A stretch of DNA of 64,000 nucleotides from JADZFO01 sp964512635 (GTDB lineage Bacteria; 4484-113; JAFGCY01), in contig CAZEJB010000021.1 in assembly GCA_964512635.1 (NCBI GenBank), positions 1 to 64,000 of the forward strand, read 5' to 3'. Below are positions 40,793-50,087 of the stretch, one piece after another. The translations under genes and the position numbers were made by a program. Within the stretch, counting starts at the first letter, position 1. Every line of letters begins with the position of its first letter. The notes below the pieces were generated by a model that searched no databases, was not told the DNA's origin, and saw nothing but the letters and a program-made list of their open reading frames with translations.

Positions 40793-43120
40793 CTAGAAAT
40801 TGACACAGCCGGCGACGATGTTATCGATATACATCTGGCGCGTGTTTCCAACATTGAAAGTAATGGCGTTGTAGGCCAGCATGCTGATGTAGACGCCACC
40901 CGTCCCGCTGGAGTTGGGCGTAAAGGTGTTGGGGAACAGAGTGCCTGCGGCGTTCTGCGCCTGCGAGGTCCCGCCATTGATCAGCGATGTGCCCGGTGTG
41001 TTTGAGCCGGCTGGCCCGTTGATCGTGACCTGGTCGACGGTGTAGTCCCAGGCTTGGGTGAAACTCAGGCAGGTCATACCGGCATTGGCATTGCCACTGA
41101 TGACCGATTGATAGGGCTGATGAGCTCCGTTAAATGTGCTGTCCTGTGGGAATGCACCATTGCCGCCATTGCTGGGCGGGGCCATCACGATCATGCTGCC
41201 GCCGGCGTCCAGATAGGTCGTCATGAGTGTCAGTTCGGCGCTGCTGATCCAGCTGTACGGCTCGGCCTGGGCCCCGACCTGCTGGCCGGGCCAGACGACG
41301 GCGTGCAGGCCGGTCAGGTCGCCGGCCACCATCGTCGCAGCGTCGATGTCCTTGACGTCGTAGCCCAGAGCGACCAGATCGTCACTGATCAGGGTTCCGA
41401 TTGTCTGCCCGGGGTCGCCGACTGTGTCGTTGATCAGGCCCACTTCATAACGATAGATGTCGTAGGGCGGCCCGCTGGTCGGGAGGTCCAGTGACACTGG
41501 GGCAACATTGCTGTCGATGTCGTCGGCTTCGATGCGCATCCGCCAGCTGCCATAGGGCAAGAGGTCGCTGAAAGCCACAGCCGTGCCGCTGGTGGTGTCG
41601 ATGTCGAAGACGTGGGTGTTTGCCCCGGGGGAGACACCATTGTCAACTGCAATGATCGTTTCGGCGTCAGTCACGTCGTTGATGAGCACCCAGGTGACAC
41701 GGTAGGCCGGGACACCTCCGCTGAGCGTGTACTTCATCGTCAGCTGGGAATCGCTTTGATAGATCGGTTTACCGCCCGGTGATCCGTTATCGGTAAGGCT
41801 CAGGGGCGGATTGCTGGTGGTCACAGTAACAGTGTCGGTTGCGGTGCCGCCATCCTGGTCGGTCAGCGTCAACTCGCAGACATGGCTTGTAGTCAGGCTG
41901 GGGTCGTAGGTGTGCGGTACCTGGCCGGCATCCGGCATAAGGACATCAATGCTGCCGTCATTGGTGAAGTCGTAGCCGTAGGTGAGGCTCGTTCCTTCAG
42001 GGTCATAGGCGAACTCGGGAACTCCGGTTGTGTCCTCCATCGGCTCAAACTTAACGGCCAGAGGGGCAGTGCCGCTGGCCGGTGTAGCGGTCAGGAAGGG
42101 CACCGGCGGAGCGTTCTCAAGCAGGACAAAGCCGATATTGCTGAGGAAGCCGCCGGAGCTGACCCGCACTTCCTTGAGCTCGAACTGGCGCAGGTTGAGC
42201 GGCTTGAAAACGATCTGCGTGTTGCTCCAGGAAACATTGCGGTCGGGCGCCGTAACGTCAAAGTCGGCAAACTTCACAAAGTGCAGCGAGTCCTGGGATG
42301 CTCCGAAGTTGTTGCCGACAAGGGTCACCTCTTCAGTCACATCTGCGCTGAGGGGGCTGAGCGAGGTGATATAGGGCTGGGAGTTGGTGAAAACATCAGG
42401 AGTGCTGGCCGTCAGCCCACCTATTGTCACATCGATATTGCCTGTCGTGGCGCCTAGAGGTACCTTGACTCCGATTCGCGTGGGGGTCCATGACATGATC
42501 GTGGCCGGGATCATTGCCGGCTGGAAACCAGTGCCGTTAACCCACAAAACGCCCGGAAATTCGACAACATCGCCTGCAGCCTGTTCGCCAAAGTTGAGTC
42601 CCTGAATAAACAGGGTAGTGCCCACACCTACATTCGGGTTCTCAATCTGGGCCACGGTGAAGGGAGTGATATCAACCTGGAGCTCGCCGTCGAAGTGACT
42701 TTCTTCCTCAACCGAGTCATCCAGCCAGACTGAAGTAAGACGATAAAACCAGGTCTCGCCGATGTTGACCGGAAAGACGTGGTCGACAAGTACCGGCTGG
42801 GAACCGGCGGGCTGAGCAATCAGCTTTGAACCGGCGATCTCAACCTGCAGGCTGGCGTCGCCCCTGGCGCTGTCTGGAATCGGGCTGTCACTGATATAGA
42901 GGTGATAACCGGCCACGTTGTTCTGCTTGGCCCAAAGCAGGCGGATGCCAACCGGGGCGCCGGACGTGTTGCGCAGAACTGTACCGCTGGCCTGTGTGCC
43001 GGTCTGCGCCGGGGGGTCTGCGGGCGGCAGAACAGGGTCGGCGTCGGTGTGGGGGCCGGAGCCGCAGCCAGCCAGCAGAAGCAGCACCAGAAGTGCCAGG
43101 CAAGAGCTGTGTCGAAGCAT
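40793..43120 (-). CDS. large surface lipoprotein with IPT/TIG and PKD domains
   Basis: 775 aa. A lipobox LLLLAGCGSG (Cys near residue 19) makes it a lipoprotein. Order: a fibronectin-like segment (about 45-150), two IPT/TIG domains (about 155-245, IENPNVGVGTTLFIQGLNFGE; 250-340, ITSLSPLSADVTEEVTLVGNNFG), a PKD domain (about 345-440, ATPASGTAPLAVKF...GYDFTNDGSID), then a C-terminal domain of unknown type (about 560-775) with VVWPGQQVGAQ, resembling a glutamine-amidotransferase-like fold. Probably a surface adhesin or binding protein. A GAGGGGAGA SD precedes the ATG; the leader is highly structured. Confidence 0.8.
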   Translation of the reverse strand: MLRHSSCLALLVLLLLAGCGSGPHTDADPVLPPADPPAQTGTQASGTVLRNTSGAPVGIRLLWAKQNNVAGYHLYISDSPIPDSARGDASLQVEIAGSKLIAQPAGSQPVLVDHVFPVNIGETWFYRLTSVWLDDSVEEESHFDGELQVDITPFTVAQIENPNVGVGTTLFIQGLNFGEQAAGDVVEFPGVLWVNGTGFQPAMIPATIMSWTPTRIGVKVPLGATTGNIDVTIGGLTASTPDVFTNSQPYITSLSPLSADVTEEVTLVGNNFGASQDSLHFVKFADFDVTAPDRNVSWSNTQIVFKPLNLRQFELKEVRVSSGGFLSNIGFVLLENAPPVPFLTATPASGTAPLAVKFEPMEDTTGVPEFAYDPEGTSLTYGYDFTNDGSIDVLMPDAGQVPHTYDPSLTTSHVCELTLTDQDGGTATDTVTVTTSNPPLSLTDNGSPGGKPIYQSDSQLTMKYTLSGGVPAYRVTWVLINDVTDAETIIAVDNGVSPGANTHVFDIDTTSGTAVAFSDLLPYGSWRMRIEADDIDSNVAPVSLDLPTSGPPYDIYRYEVGLINDTVGDPGQTIGTLISDDLVALGYDVKDIDAATMVAGDLTGLHAVVWPGQQVGAQAEPYSWISSAELTLMTTYLDAGGSMIVMAPPSNGGNGAFPQDSTFNGAHQPYQSVISGNANAGMTCLSFTQAWDYTVDQVTINGPAGSNTPGTSLINGGTSQAQNAAGTLFPNTFTPNSSGTGGVYISMLAYNAITFNVGNTRQMYIDNIVAGCVNF

Positions 43121-43235
43121 GAGTTCTCCCCTCAGCCAGGTTTATGACCGCCTCGCGGCCAGTTTTTAGCCGTAAAACTTCGGCCGGGGCTCCCACCACC
43201 TTGGAGCCGGCAACGCCGGGCAGGAACTACCAGCT
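43121..43235 (-). promoter_or_regulatory. structured 5' leader of the TIG/PKD lipoprotein gene
   Basis: Read on the minus strand, about 110 nt between TATAAT (43236-43241) and the start codon form at least three hairpins: GCCGGCTCC/GGGAGCCCCGGC, GTTTTACGGCTAAAAAC, and TGGCCGCGAGGCGGTCA, then the SD. It does not match the c-di-GMP-I consensus or any riboswitch I know. Nature unknown. Confidence 0.45.
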
Positions 43236-43241
43236 ATTATA
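43236..43241 (-). promoter_or_regulatory. -10 box of the TIG/PKD lipoprotein gene
   Basis: TATAAT on the minus strand, with TTTGCG 15 bp or TTGGTT 19 bp upstream as weak -35. It predicts a leader of about 110 nt. Confidence 0.55.
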
Positions 43242-43306
43242 CCGAAGCGCGCACAGCGCAAACCAACGACCCCGCAGGTGGCCGGAAGTCCCATTTCGCG
43301 CCTGCG

Positions 43307-43336
43307 TTGACACCGGAGCGAAGACTTTGCTATATT
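43307..43336 (+). promoter_or_regulatory. infC operon promoter
   Basis: TTGACA (43307-43312), 18-bp spacer, TATATT (43331-43336): the most consensus-like -35/-10 in the window, as expected for translation genes. Confidence 0.8.
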
Positions 43337-43370
43337 CTCCCGCTGTCATTATGGTCAAGGAGATACCGGA

Positions 43371-44000
43371 ATAGCTGAGCATCGAATAAACCGGCAGATT
43401 CGCGTTCGCGAAGTGCTGCTGATTGACGCTGAGGGCACCAAGCGTGGTGTTGTGCCAACGGCGGACGCCCTGCGTGAGGCTGAGGAGCTGGGCCTGGATC
43501 TGGTGGAGGTTGCGTCGACAGAGGCGCCGCCTGTCTGCAAGATCATGGACTACGGCAAGATGGCTTACCAAGCCAAGAAAAAGAAGACTCACGTTAAGAG
43601 CACGACTGAGCTGAAGGAAATTTCCTTCTCCATGAAGATATCCGGGCATGATATCGATACAAAACTCAAGCAGGCCCGGCAGTTCGTTGAAAAGGGGCAC
43701 AAGTTAAGGTTCAACCTGATCCTGCGCGGACGCGAGCGGGCTTATGCCGATACCCAGGGCATGAATCAGCTTCGCCGCCTGATTGAACTGATGCGCGATG
43801 TGGCCGCCGTCGAACAGATGAGCGAGCACATGATGGGCAACCGACTTTTCGCAATCCTGGCCCCGGTGAAAGCCAAGCCAGTGAAGAAGGAAAAGGAAGG
43901 CGGGGCGTCAGCCGCGCCGGCGGCCTCATCACCACCCGCGCAGCAGCAGCAGTCAGCCAGTGCAGACACTCAGCCGCCTGCAACACCACCGCAGGCCTGA
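43371..44000 (+). CDS. infC: translation initiation factor IF-3, apparently with an AUA start codon
   Basis: 209 aa from ATA 43371. IF-3 keeps ribosomal subunits apart and checks start codons. The N-domain reads AEHRINRQIRVREVLLIDAE, then APPVCKIMDYGK and the C-domain KEISFSMKISGHDIDTKLKQ. No ATG, GTG or TTG exists in-frame between the promoter and this conserved start; the first canonical codon (GTG 43413) would delete conserved residues. AAGGAG (43357-43362) is 8 nt before ATA. Rare starts in infC allow autocontrol in other bacteria. A 40-residue Ala/Pro/Gln tail is unusual. Confidence 0.93.
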   Translation: MAEHRINRQIRVREVLLIDAEGTKRGVVPTADALREAEELGLDLVEVASTEAPPVCKIMDYGKMAYQAKKKKTHVKSTTELKEISFSMKISGHDIDTKLKQARQFVEKGHKLRFNLILRGRERAYADTQGMNQLRRLIELMRDVAAVEQMSEHMMGNRLFAILAPVKAKPVKKEKEGGASAAPAASSPPAQQQQSASADTQPPATPPQA

Positions 44001-44043
44001 GTAAAGGCGCCTTCCACCCTATCGCGGCTGCAAAGGAAAGATA

Positions 44044-44250
44044 ATGCCGAAGATGAAAACCCATAAGGGCACAGCCAAGCGTATCCGCTTCACCGGAACC
44101 GGGAAGATGGTGCGCAAGCAGGCTGGTGTCTCACACAACCTGGCCAAGATGCGCGGGGGCCGCAAGCGGCGCCTGAGCAAGCTGGCGGTTGTCGCTCAGG
44201 TGGACGTGAAGCGTATGGGCCGCCTGCTGAATAACGGAGGGGGCAAGTAA
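44044..44250 (+). CDS. rpmI: 50S ribosomal protein L35
   Basis: 68 aa. MPKMKTHKGTAKRIRFTGTGK is the L35 hallmark, basic throughout. An AAGGAAAG SD stands just before ATG 44044. Second gene of the infC-rpmI-rplT operon, 43 bp after infC. Confidence 0.97.
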   Translation: MPKMKTHKGTAKRIRFTGTGKMVRKQAGVSHNLAKMRGGRKRRLSKLAVVAQVDVKRMGRLLNNGGGK

Positions 44251-44595
44251 ATGACTCGCGTAAAGAGCAATGTTGCCAGCCGTGCCAAGCGCCGCCGCGT
44301 CATGAAGATGGCGCAGGGCTTCAAGGGGCCGCGTCGCCGTCTGTGGCGCGCCGCCAAGGAAGCCGTCCGTCACTCGCTGCAGTACGCCTACATGCACCGC
44401 CGCACCCGCAAGCGTGACTTCCGCCGCCTGTGGATCGCGCGCGTGAATGCCGCGGCGCGCAGCCTGGGTCTGAACTACAGCCGCCTGATGAATGCTCTGC
44501 GTAAGGCCGAGATCGCCCTCAACCGCAAGATGCTGGCTGAGATCGCGGTTCGTGACCCGCAGGCCTTTGCCGCCATCGTGAACGGCGCAAAGTAG
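44251..44595 (+). CDS. rplT: 50S ribosomal protein L20
   Basis: 114 aa. TRVKSNVASRAKRRRVMKMA and GFKGPRRRLWRAAKEAVRHSLQYAYMHRR are conserved L20 motifs; L20 is an early 23S rRNA assembly protein and often represses its own operon. The ATG follows the rpmI TAA with no spacer, so translation is coupled; GGAGGGGG at the end of rpmI acts as SD. A terminator follows. Confidence 0.97.
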   Translation: MTRVKSNVASRAKRRRVMKMAQGFKGPRRRLWRAAKEAVRHSLQYAYMHRRTRKRDFRRLWIARVNAAARSLGLNYSRLMNALRKAEIALNRKMLAEIAVRDPQAFAAIVNGAK

Positions 44596-44629
44596 GCAGG
44601 GCGGCCCGGCCGCTTACAAAGGAAGCAAT

Positions 44630-44655
44630 AAGCCCCCGGGATTCCGGGGGCTTTT
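44630..44655 (+). terminator. intrinsic terminator of the infC-rpmI-rplT operon
   Basis: Stem AAGCCCCCGG / CCGGGGGCTT with loop GATT, then TTTT. Confidence 0.85.
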
Positions 44656-44724
44656 CCATGTCCAAATTTCTTAAGCTCAGCACTTAGCCAGGCCATTTCA
44701 TGTTTGATGCCCGTCCACTAGTGC

Positions 44725-47700
44725 CTAACGGCCGCCGCGGCTGGGACCCGAAGGGCGGCTGGGTGGATCGGAGCGGTCTGGACCGGGCTGGTCGTCGCTG
44801 CGCGGCTTTGGCTGGGGCGCTGGCTTGGTTCCAGGCTGCGGCGCGGCAGGAAGCTCGCTGATGCCAGCCTCTTCGTCCGCCAGGACACGCATCCCGGGAC
44901 TGACTGCCAGCGACTTCGTCAGCACCTTGCCGCTGGGGAAAGTTACTGAGATGCCGACCAGGCCGCCGAAGCTGCCGAGGCCAAAGTGCTGGATCAGCTC
45001 ATTGCCACAGGCGAGTCCGCTGCTGCTTTGAACTTCGCGCAGGCAACTGACAGGCCCGCAGGTGACAGTGATGCGCGCGCCGATTGCCGAGCTGTTACTG
45101 CCTGCTGTTCCGCCCGGCGCGCCGGCACCGCTGCCGCGGCAAAGCACACTGAGCCAGCCGAGTTGCTTACTGTCGTTACGCAGCAGGCGCACTCCGCGCT
45201 CGCTGCAGACGATCAGGTCCACATCGCCATCGGCGTCGATGTCCGCAGTGGCGCTGCCAAAGGAGTTGAAGGCCCGGGCGGCTGACAGGTAGGTCACGTC
45301 GCTGAAGGAGCCATCCCCGCCATTGAGATACAGGGCAGCGCGGCGGCCTTCACCGGCGCTGGAGAGATATATGTCCAGATTGCCATCGTTGTTGAAGTCG
45401 GCCAGTGTTGAGTTGCTGTAGCTTGAGTCGCTCTTAATCCCCAGCTCAGCCGAGCGCTGGCGCGCAGGAGTGCCCGGTGGGGACAACAGGAAGAGCTGCG
45501 GCGGGAAGAACTGACCCAGCTCGCCCGGGAGGCCGCGCTTAGTGGTGAACAGGTCTGGCTGGCCATCGTTGTTCAGATCGCCCCAGGCACTGCCCCAGGT
45601 GTCCCCACAGATACTGTGCGCATAGACTGCGGTGCCCGGACTGCTGCCGGCCAGAAGCAAGGGATCGGCCAGGCCACTAATGCCTGCGCCGCGGGCAGCT
45701 TCAGTGAATTTGCCGTCCGCTGAGCCCAGCCACAGCGCGTTTTCGGCCCCGAAGCGGCCGGCGGCAAAAAGGTCAATGAAGCCGTCGCCATTTGCATCGA
45801 CAGTGCTTAACGATGAGCTGGCGGCCGAGCCGGAGCGACGGACAAGCCCGGAAGCGAGCGCAGGCACCTCGGCAAAAGCACCGTGCCCGTTATTGCGGAA
45901 GAGTCGCATTTCGGCGCCGCTGCGCGCCGAACGCAGGCCCTTGCCGCTGCGGCGTCCAAATCCAGCCACCGCGAGGTCGAGCCAGCCATCCTGGTCATAG
46001 TCCAGCCAGCAGGCGGCATCGGTCTGTGCATCGTCGGCAGGCGCGCCGCTGACTGGCGTGACATCGACAAATCGCTTGCCGTCATTGCGCCAGAGAATGT
46101 CCGCCCCGGGGCCGTCGCCAAAGGCGTAGAAGTCAAGATCTCCGTCGTTGTCAAAGTCCCCAACGGTCGCGCCGGTTGTATCGGCTTTCTGTTCCGCTTC
46201 GCCGAGTCCGCCACTGAAGCGGCCGCGGCCGGAGCTTCCGCCGCTACCAAGGCCCCACTCACGGCCGGCCTCACTAAACCCGCGGCGACCATCGTTGATG
46301 TAGAGCCGGGAGCCGTCCAGCAGCAGATCGGGATCGAGATCGCCGTCTACATCAAGCCAGGACGCGCGCAGGGCGCCTACGCCTTTAAGCCCGCCGGGCT
46401 CGGTAATCTCACTGAAAGAGGGCAGGGCGAGAGCACGCGCCGGCTGGAAGCGGGCGATCTCGGTCTGCTTTTCCTTATCCGACAGGTACTGGCTGACCCT
46501 TTTTAGTGCAGGTTCGGCCTGCAGGCTGTAACGCCCCTGAGGATCAGGTTCGACGAGCGCTCCAAGGAAGTAGCGATAGGCCGCGGGCCAGTCGCCGAGA
46601 CTTTCCTTAGCCTGTCCGGCAATCAGATAGAACGCCGCCAGGGAGGGCTCTTCGGCCGCGGCAAAAGGCCGCAGCGCGAGCACAGGTTCTACCTGCGCCA
46701 GGGCAGCCTTGCGCTGGCCGCGGCTGAGCTCATAACGGGCCAGATTGAAGCGGCTGCCGAGATACTCAATGAACTGCTCACGGGCATCCGGGGGCAGCCA
46801 GTCCTTACGGCGCGTGCCTGCAAGGTTGCGTGTACGGCTGTTGACGGTTGCCAGGTCTGCGTCGCTTCGGATGTTCAGCGCTGCGGCATAAAGCTCCACG
46901 CTGCGCTTGGCCGAGCTGTAGCCGGCCTCGTCCTCCGCGCCCAGTTCAAGGTAATAGCGGCTGACGGTACCGTGGGCCAGCGCGCTGTTGCCATAGGCGG
47001 CAAGATATGCGCTGCCAGCGGCCTTGAGCTCGGCGAAGTTGCCCAACCGTACTGCGCTGAAGAGCCAGAGCCGATAAGCCATGTGGCTCCAGTATGAGCC
47101 GGGGTATCGGGTCAGCGCATCATGAGCCGCCGCCATGCGCTGGCGGTCGTCGCGCATATCCGCCGCGGCATTCAGTTCCGCCTTGGCGGCACGAAGGGTG
47201 ACCTCGCTGCTCGGGTACTTTTGGCGCAGCTCATCCCCGGGGGAGAGCTTCTCCGTCAGAACTTCGTTGAGGAGAGCCTCAAGCTCCAGGGCCAGCTGTC
47301 GCGGGGCCCCAGCAGTCGGTGTGGCCAGTAGTTGCTGGACATCTGCCCTGGCCGAGCTGTCCCAGCCAGACTGTTTGTCCTGCTGGCGGCAGATCCACTC
47401 GCGCCTCCGGGCTTCGCGATACAGGTCCGACTGGCGTTCGCCAACAGCTCCGGCGAGAGCGGCGTAAATCTCTGCGGCTCGTGTCAGCATGCCGCTCTCT
47501 TCGGCCGCGCGTGCAGCTTCAGCAAGAGTTGCAGGCTCCTGCGGACCGCTTTGCAGCTCGTCAAGCGCCTGCTCTACAGCAGCATAATCGCCGCTCTGCC
47601 ACAGCTCGGTCAGGCGGCCCGGCTGCGCGGCCTGAGCCGCTGGCAGCAGGGCCAGTCCGGCCAGTCCGGCAAGCGCCGCAATTCGAAGTCTCTTTAGCAT
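44725..47700 (-). CDS. exported TPR / FG-GAP (VCBS) / ASPIC-UnbV protein
   Basis: 991 aa. A signal peptide (residues 1-25, LLPAAQA) precedes TPR-like helical repeats (about 30-420). A propeller of FG-GAP/VCBS blades follows (about 440-870), with Ca-loop motifs DVDGDLDPDLLL, DFDNDGDLDFYAFG, DYDQDGWLDLAVAG, DANGDGFIDLFAAG, DLNNDGQPDLFTT, DFNNDGNLDIYLS and DIDADGDVDLIV. An ASPIC/UnbV end (NSSAIGARITV, SSGLACGNELIQHFGLG) and a Pro/Arg tail complete it. Such proteins are surface or periplasmic, function uncertain. No clear promoter box precedes it. Confidence 0.88.
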   Translation of the reverse strand: MLKRLRIAALAGLAGLALLPAAQAAQPGRLTELWQSGDYAAVEQALDELQSGPQEPATLAEAARAAEESGMLTRAAEIYAALAGAVGERQSDLYREARRREWICRQQDKQSGWDSSARADVQQLLATPTAGAPRQLALELEALLNEVLTEKLSPGDELRQKYPSSEVTLRAAKAELNAAADMRDDRQRMAAAHDALTRYPGSYWSHMAYRLWLFSAVRLGNFAELKAAGSAYLAAYGNSALAHGTVSRYYLELGAEDEAGYSSAKRSVELYAAALNIRSDADLATVNSRTRNLAGTRRKDWLPPDAREQFIEYLGSRFNLARYELSRGQRKAALAQVEPVLALRPFAAAEEPSLAAFYLIAGQAKESLGDWPAAYRYFLGALVEPDPQGRYSLQAEPALKRVSQYLSDKEKQTEIARFQPARALALPSFSEITEPGGLKGVGALRASWLDVDGDLDPDLLLDGSRLYINDGRRGFSEAGREWGLGSGGSSGRGRFSGGLGEAEQKADTTGATVGDFDNDGDLDFYAFGDGPGADILWRNDGKRFVDVTPVSGAPADDAQTDAACWLDYDQDGWLDLAVAGFGRRSGKGLRSARSGAEMRLFRNNGHGAFAEVPALASGLVRRSGSAASSSLSTVDANGDGFIDLFAAGRFGAENALWLGSADGKFTEAARGAGISGLADPLLLAGSSPGTAVYAHSICGDTWGSAWGDLNNDGQPDLFTTKRGLPGELGQFFPPQLFLLSPPGTPARQRSAELGIKSDSSYSNSTLADFNNDGNLDIYLSSAGEGRRAALYLNGGDGSFSDVTYLSAARAFNSFGSATADIDADGDVDLIVCSERGVRLLRNDSKQLGWLSVLCRGSGAGAPGGTAGSNSSAIGARITVTCGPVSCLREVQSSSGLACGNELIQHFGLGSFGGLVGISVTFPSGKVLTKSLAVSPGMRVLADEEAGISELPAAPQPGTKPAPQPKPRSDDQPGPDRSDPPSRPSGPSRGGR

Positions 47701-47823
47701 TTAACAGGCTTCCGGCCCTGATACTGCGCCGCAACACAACGGCCTGGCGGGAGTGGGAAGCGGCAGATATTCTAGCCGAGACGGCTCAGGGGCATTGCAG
47801 ATTAACGCAATTGCTTCAGCCAG

Positions 47824-49953
47824 CTAGTCTACCGGGCTTTCGCGACGCAGAGCCGAGGCCTTGTTCTGGGAGCCGACCATGTGGAAGTGCATCGGGGCGG
47901 GTGGCTCCTGAGGATAGCGCAGGCGGTGATGGCGCTGGGCCACGAGGATGCGGTGGAAGGAGTGCTTAACCCGCTCAAGGTCACCGACAGTCAGGGCGCT
48001 GTCCAGCAGCTGGCCCTCCTGCATTTTCTCCTCGACGATTTCGTCAAGCAGCCACTTGAGCTCTTCGTCCTCGATCTCGCCGCGGGCGCGCGTGACGGCC
48101 TCCGTTACATCGGCCAGCATCAGCACTGCGGTCTCACGGCTCTGAGGGATCGGCCCTTCATAGCGGAAGTCTTCCACCAGCGGAGCTGGATAGGAATCCG
48201 GGTCGGATTCATGACGGCGCTGGGCCTGGAAGTAGAAGTACTTGATCTGGTAGCTGCCGTGGTGCTCGGAGATAAAGCGGAACAGATCCTTGGGCAGACC
48301 GTTCTCACGGGCCAGCAGCAGGCCATCGGCCACATGCTCGCGGATGATACGCGCGCTGGCATCCGGCGGCAGGCCCAGGTGCGGGTTCTGGGTCAGGTCA
48401 TGGATATTCTCCGCGAAGAAGCCGGGACGGCGCAGTTTGCCGATGTCGTGATACAGCGCGCCAACGCGAGTCAGCATGCTTGCGGCGCCGATTTCCTTGC
48501 AGGCTTCCTCGGCGAGATCCGCCACCATCATGCTGTGGGCGTAGGTGCCTGGCGCCTCGCGCTTGAGGCGCTTGAGCAGGGCGTTCTCCTGGTTAGCCAG
48601 GTCGATCAGTTTGCCGGGGGTAAGCTGGCTGGAGAAGCTCTCGATCATCGGCAGCAGCCCGAGCGAGGTGACGGACGCGCCAAAGCCGGAGGCAAAAGCG
48701 ATGACGAGAATCTGCCAGTGCTGCGGCTGAGCGGCGGCGAGTGTGACAGTCCCTGCAAGCAGGGCATAGAAGACACCACTAAGCAGCGCAAAAGTGACCT
48801 GGGCGCGCTTGCGGCAGCCGGGGCTGAGAATCAGTGTCGGCAGGGCAGCTCCGGACAGGGTATAAAGCGCCAGCTCCGGCCCCATCTTCAGCGCGACGGT
48901 CAGAATCGCCGCCAGACCGAGGCTGAGGTAGATCGCAAAGCGGGTGTCGTAGACGAGAACGACGATGGAGGCGAGAGCAGCCACAGCGAAGGCGACGCTG
49001 TAGTAGGCATAGTCAAGCTGCATCCGGCCGAGCAGGATTCCCGCGGCCAGAAAGCCGATGAAGAGCACGCCGAGCTGCAGGATCGCGCCGGTTCGCAGCA
49101 GCCGGCGATCGGCAAAACGCCGCAGGTACTGGTACCAGACAAGAATGCAGCCGAGCAGCAGCAGGCCGATAGCCGCCAGACGCTGGAAGTCCTGCTCAAG
49201 AATGTGAGGCTGAACCTGAGTCAGGCGGTCAATGACTCCGCGGGTGATCAGCCCGCCCTGCGGAACGAGCACGCTGCCGGCAGGCAGGGTGACCCGGGCG
49301 AACTGTTCATACTCCACCTGCGGGCTTGCCGTGCTGCGCAGGTTGGGCAGCAGGAAGTAGACGTACCAGCCTTCAGGTGCCTCAATCTCTCGGTTGGAGG
49401 TCGGCGACTGCAGTTCACGGATCAGGGCCGGAGCTACGGCTTCGGACATGCGCTGCCGCAGACGGCGATCGGCTGCGGAAAAGACATCCCGAATATCCTC
49501 GGATTTGTAGTTCAGAAGGTTGATGACATAGGACCGGTCCAGCTTGAACCGGCTTGACAGGTTTTCAACCTTGGCGCTGGCCTGGGAACTTTCGGGGTCG
49601 AGCCGGCCAAGCTCACGCTGCAGCGCCAGGAGGTCGGATTCAAAGGTAGCAAGGCGCTCACTGGCCTTTTCGGACATTGCGGGATCTATGACCACGTATT
49701 CCTGGCCATCGGAGCTTTGGCCCGACAGTTCAGCCAGTTTGTCACGGTCGACATAACTGATTTCTATTGGCGTAATGACGGTATAGGGAGCGATCAGTCC
49801 TTCCCGAAAGACCTGTTGATGCAGGATCAGGTGGACATAGGCGATTCCAAGGGCGAGAAAAAAGAAGAAAAGCAGCGCAACAATCCCGCGCCACCCGGCC
49901 TGGGGCGCTGCATTGAGTTCCTTCATCCAACCCGTTGATCGATCTGCAGACAC
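47824..49953 (-). CDS. 7TM-HD phosphohydrolase, PgpH-like
   Basis: 709 aa. A membrane helix (about 24-44), an extracytoplasmic 7TMR-HDED region (about 45-265), then about seven membrane helices (270-440) and a cytoplasmic HD domain with H502-D503 in YHDIGKLRRPGFFAEN, ISEHHGS and ADVTEAVTR. Members such as Listeria PgpH hydrolyse c-di-AMP; that activity is inferred here. The GTG start at 49953 is weak; ATG 49926 (MKELNAAPQ) is an alternative. phoH lies 134 bp upstream on the same strand, the common phoH-HD order; ybeY does not follow. Confidence 0.9.
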   Translation of the reverse strand: MSADRSTGWMKELNAAPQAGWRGIVALLFFFFLALGIAYVHLILHQQVFREGLIAPYTVITPIEISYVDRDKLAELSGQSSDGQEYVVIDPAMSEKASERLATFESDLLALQRELGRLDPESSQASAKVENLSSRFKLDRSYVINLLNYKSEDIRDVFSAADRRLRQRMSEAVAPALIRELQSPTSNREIEAPEGWYVYFLLPNLRSTASPQVEYEQFARVTLPAGSVLVPQGGLITRGVIDRLTQVQPHILEQDFQRLAAIGLLLLGCILVWYQYLRRFADRRLLRTGAILQLGVLFIGFLAAGILLGRMQLDYAYYSVAFAVAALASIVVLVYDTRFAIYLSLGLAAILTVALKMGPELALYTLSGAALPTLILSPGCRKRAQVTFALLSGVFYALLAGTVTLAAAQPQHWQILVIAFASGFGASVTSLGLLPMIESFSSQLTPGKLIDLANQENALLKRLKREAPGTYAHSMMVADLAEEACKEIGAASMLTRVGALYHDIGKLRRPGFFAENIHDLTQNPHLGLPPDASARIIREHVADGLLLARENGLPKDLFRFISEHHGSYQIKYFYFQAQRRHESDPDSYPAPLVEDFRYEGPIPQSRETAVLMLADVTEAVTRARGEIEDEELKWLLDEIVEEKMQEGQLLDSALTVGDLERVKHSFHRILVAQRHHRLRYPQEPPAPMHFHMVGSQNKASALRRESPVD

Positions 49954-50087
49954 TTTCTTCTCTACCGGGAACCGGTTACCCCGCCCTTAGGATACCCACT
50001 GGCGGGCCGTTTCAGGCGCCTTGCCGACGTGGCATATTCTACATCATCGGCTAGGCCTGCAGCCTTTTTAGACCTGCATTCAGGGGT

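Noticed and set aside
43121..43235. c-di-GMP (GEMM-I) riboswitch before the TIG/PKD gene
   Set aside because: Considered because such proteins are often controlled this way, but the conserved CACGCACAGGGCAAACC and GGACGCAAAGCC elements are absent.
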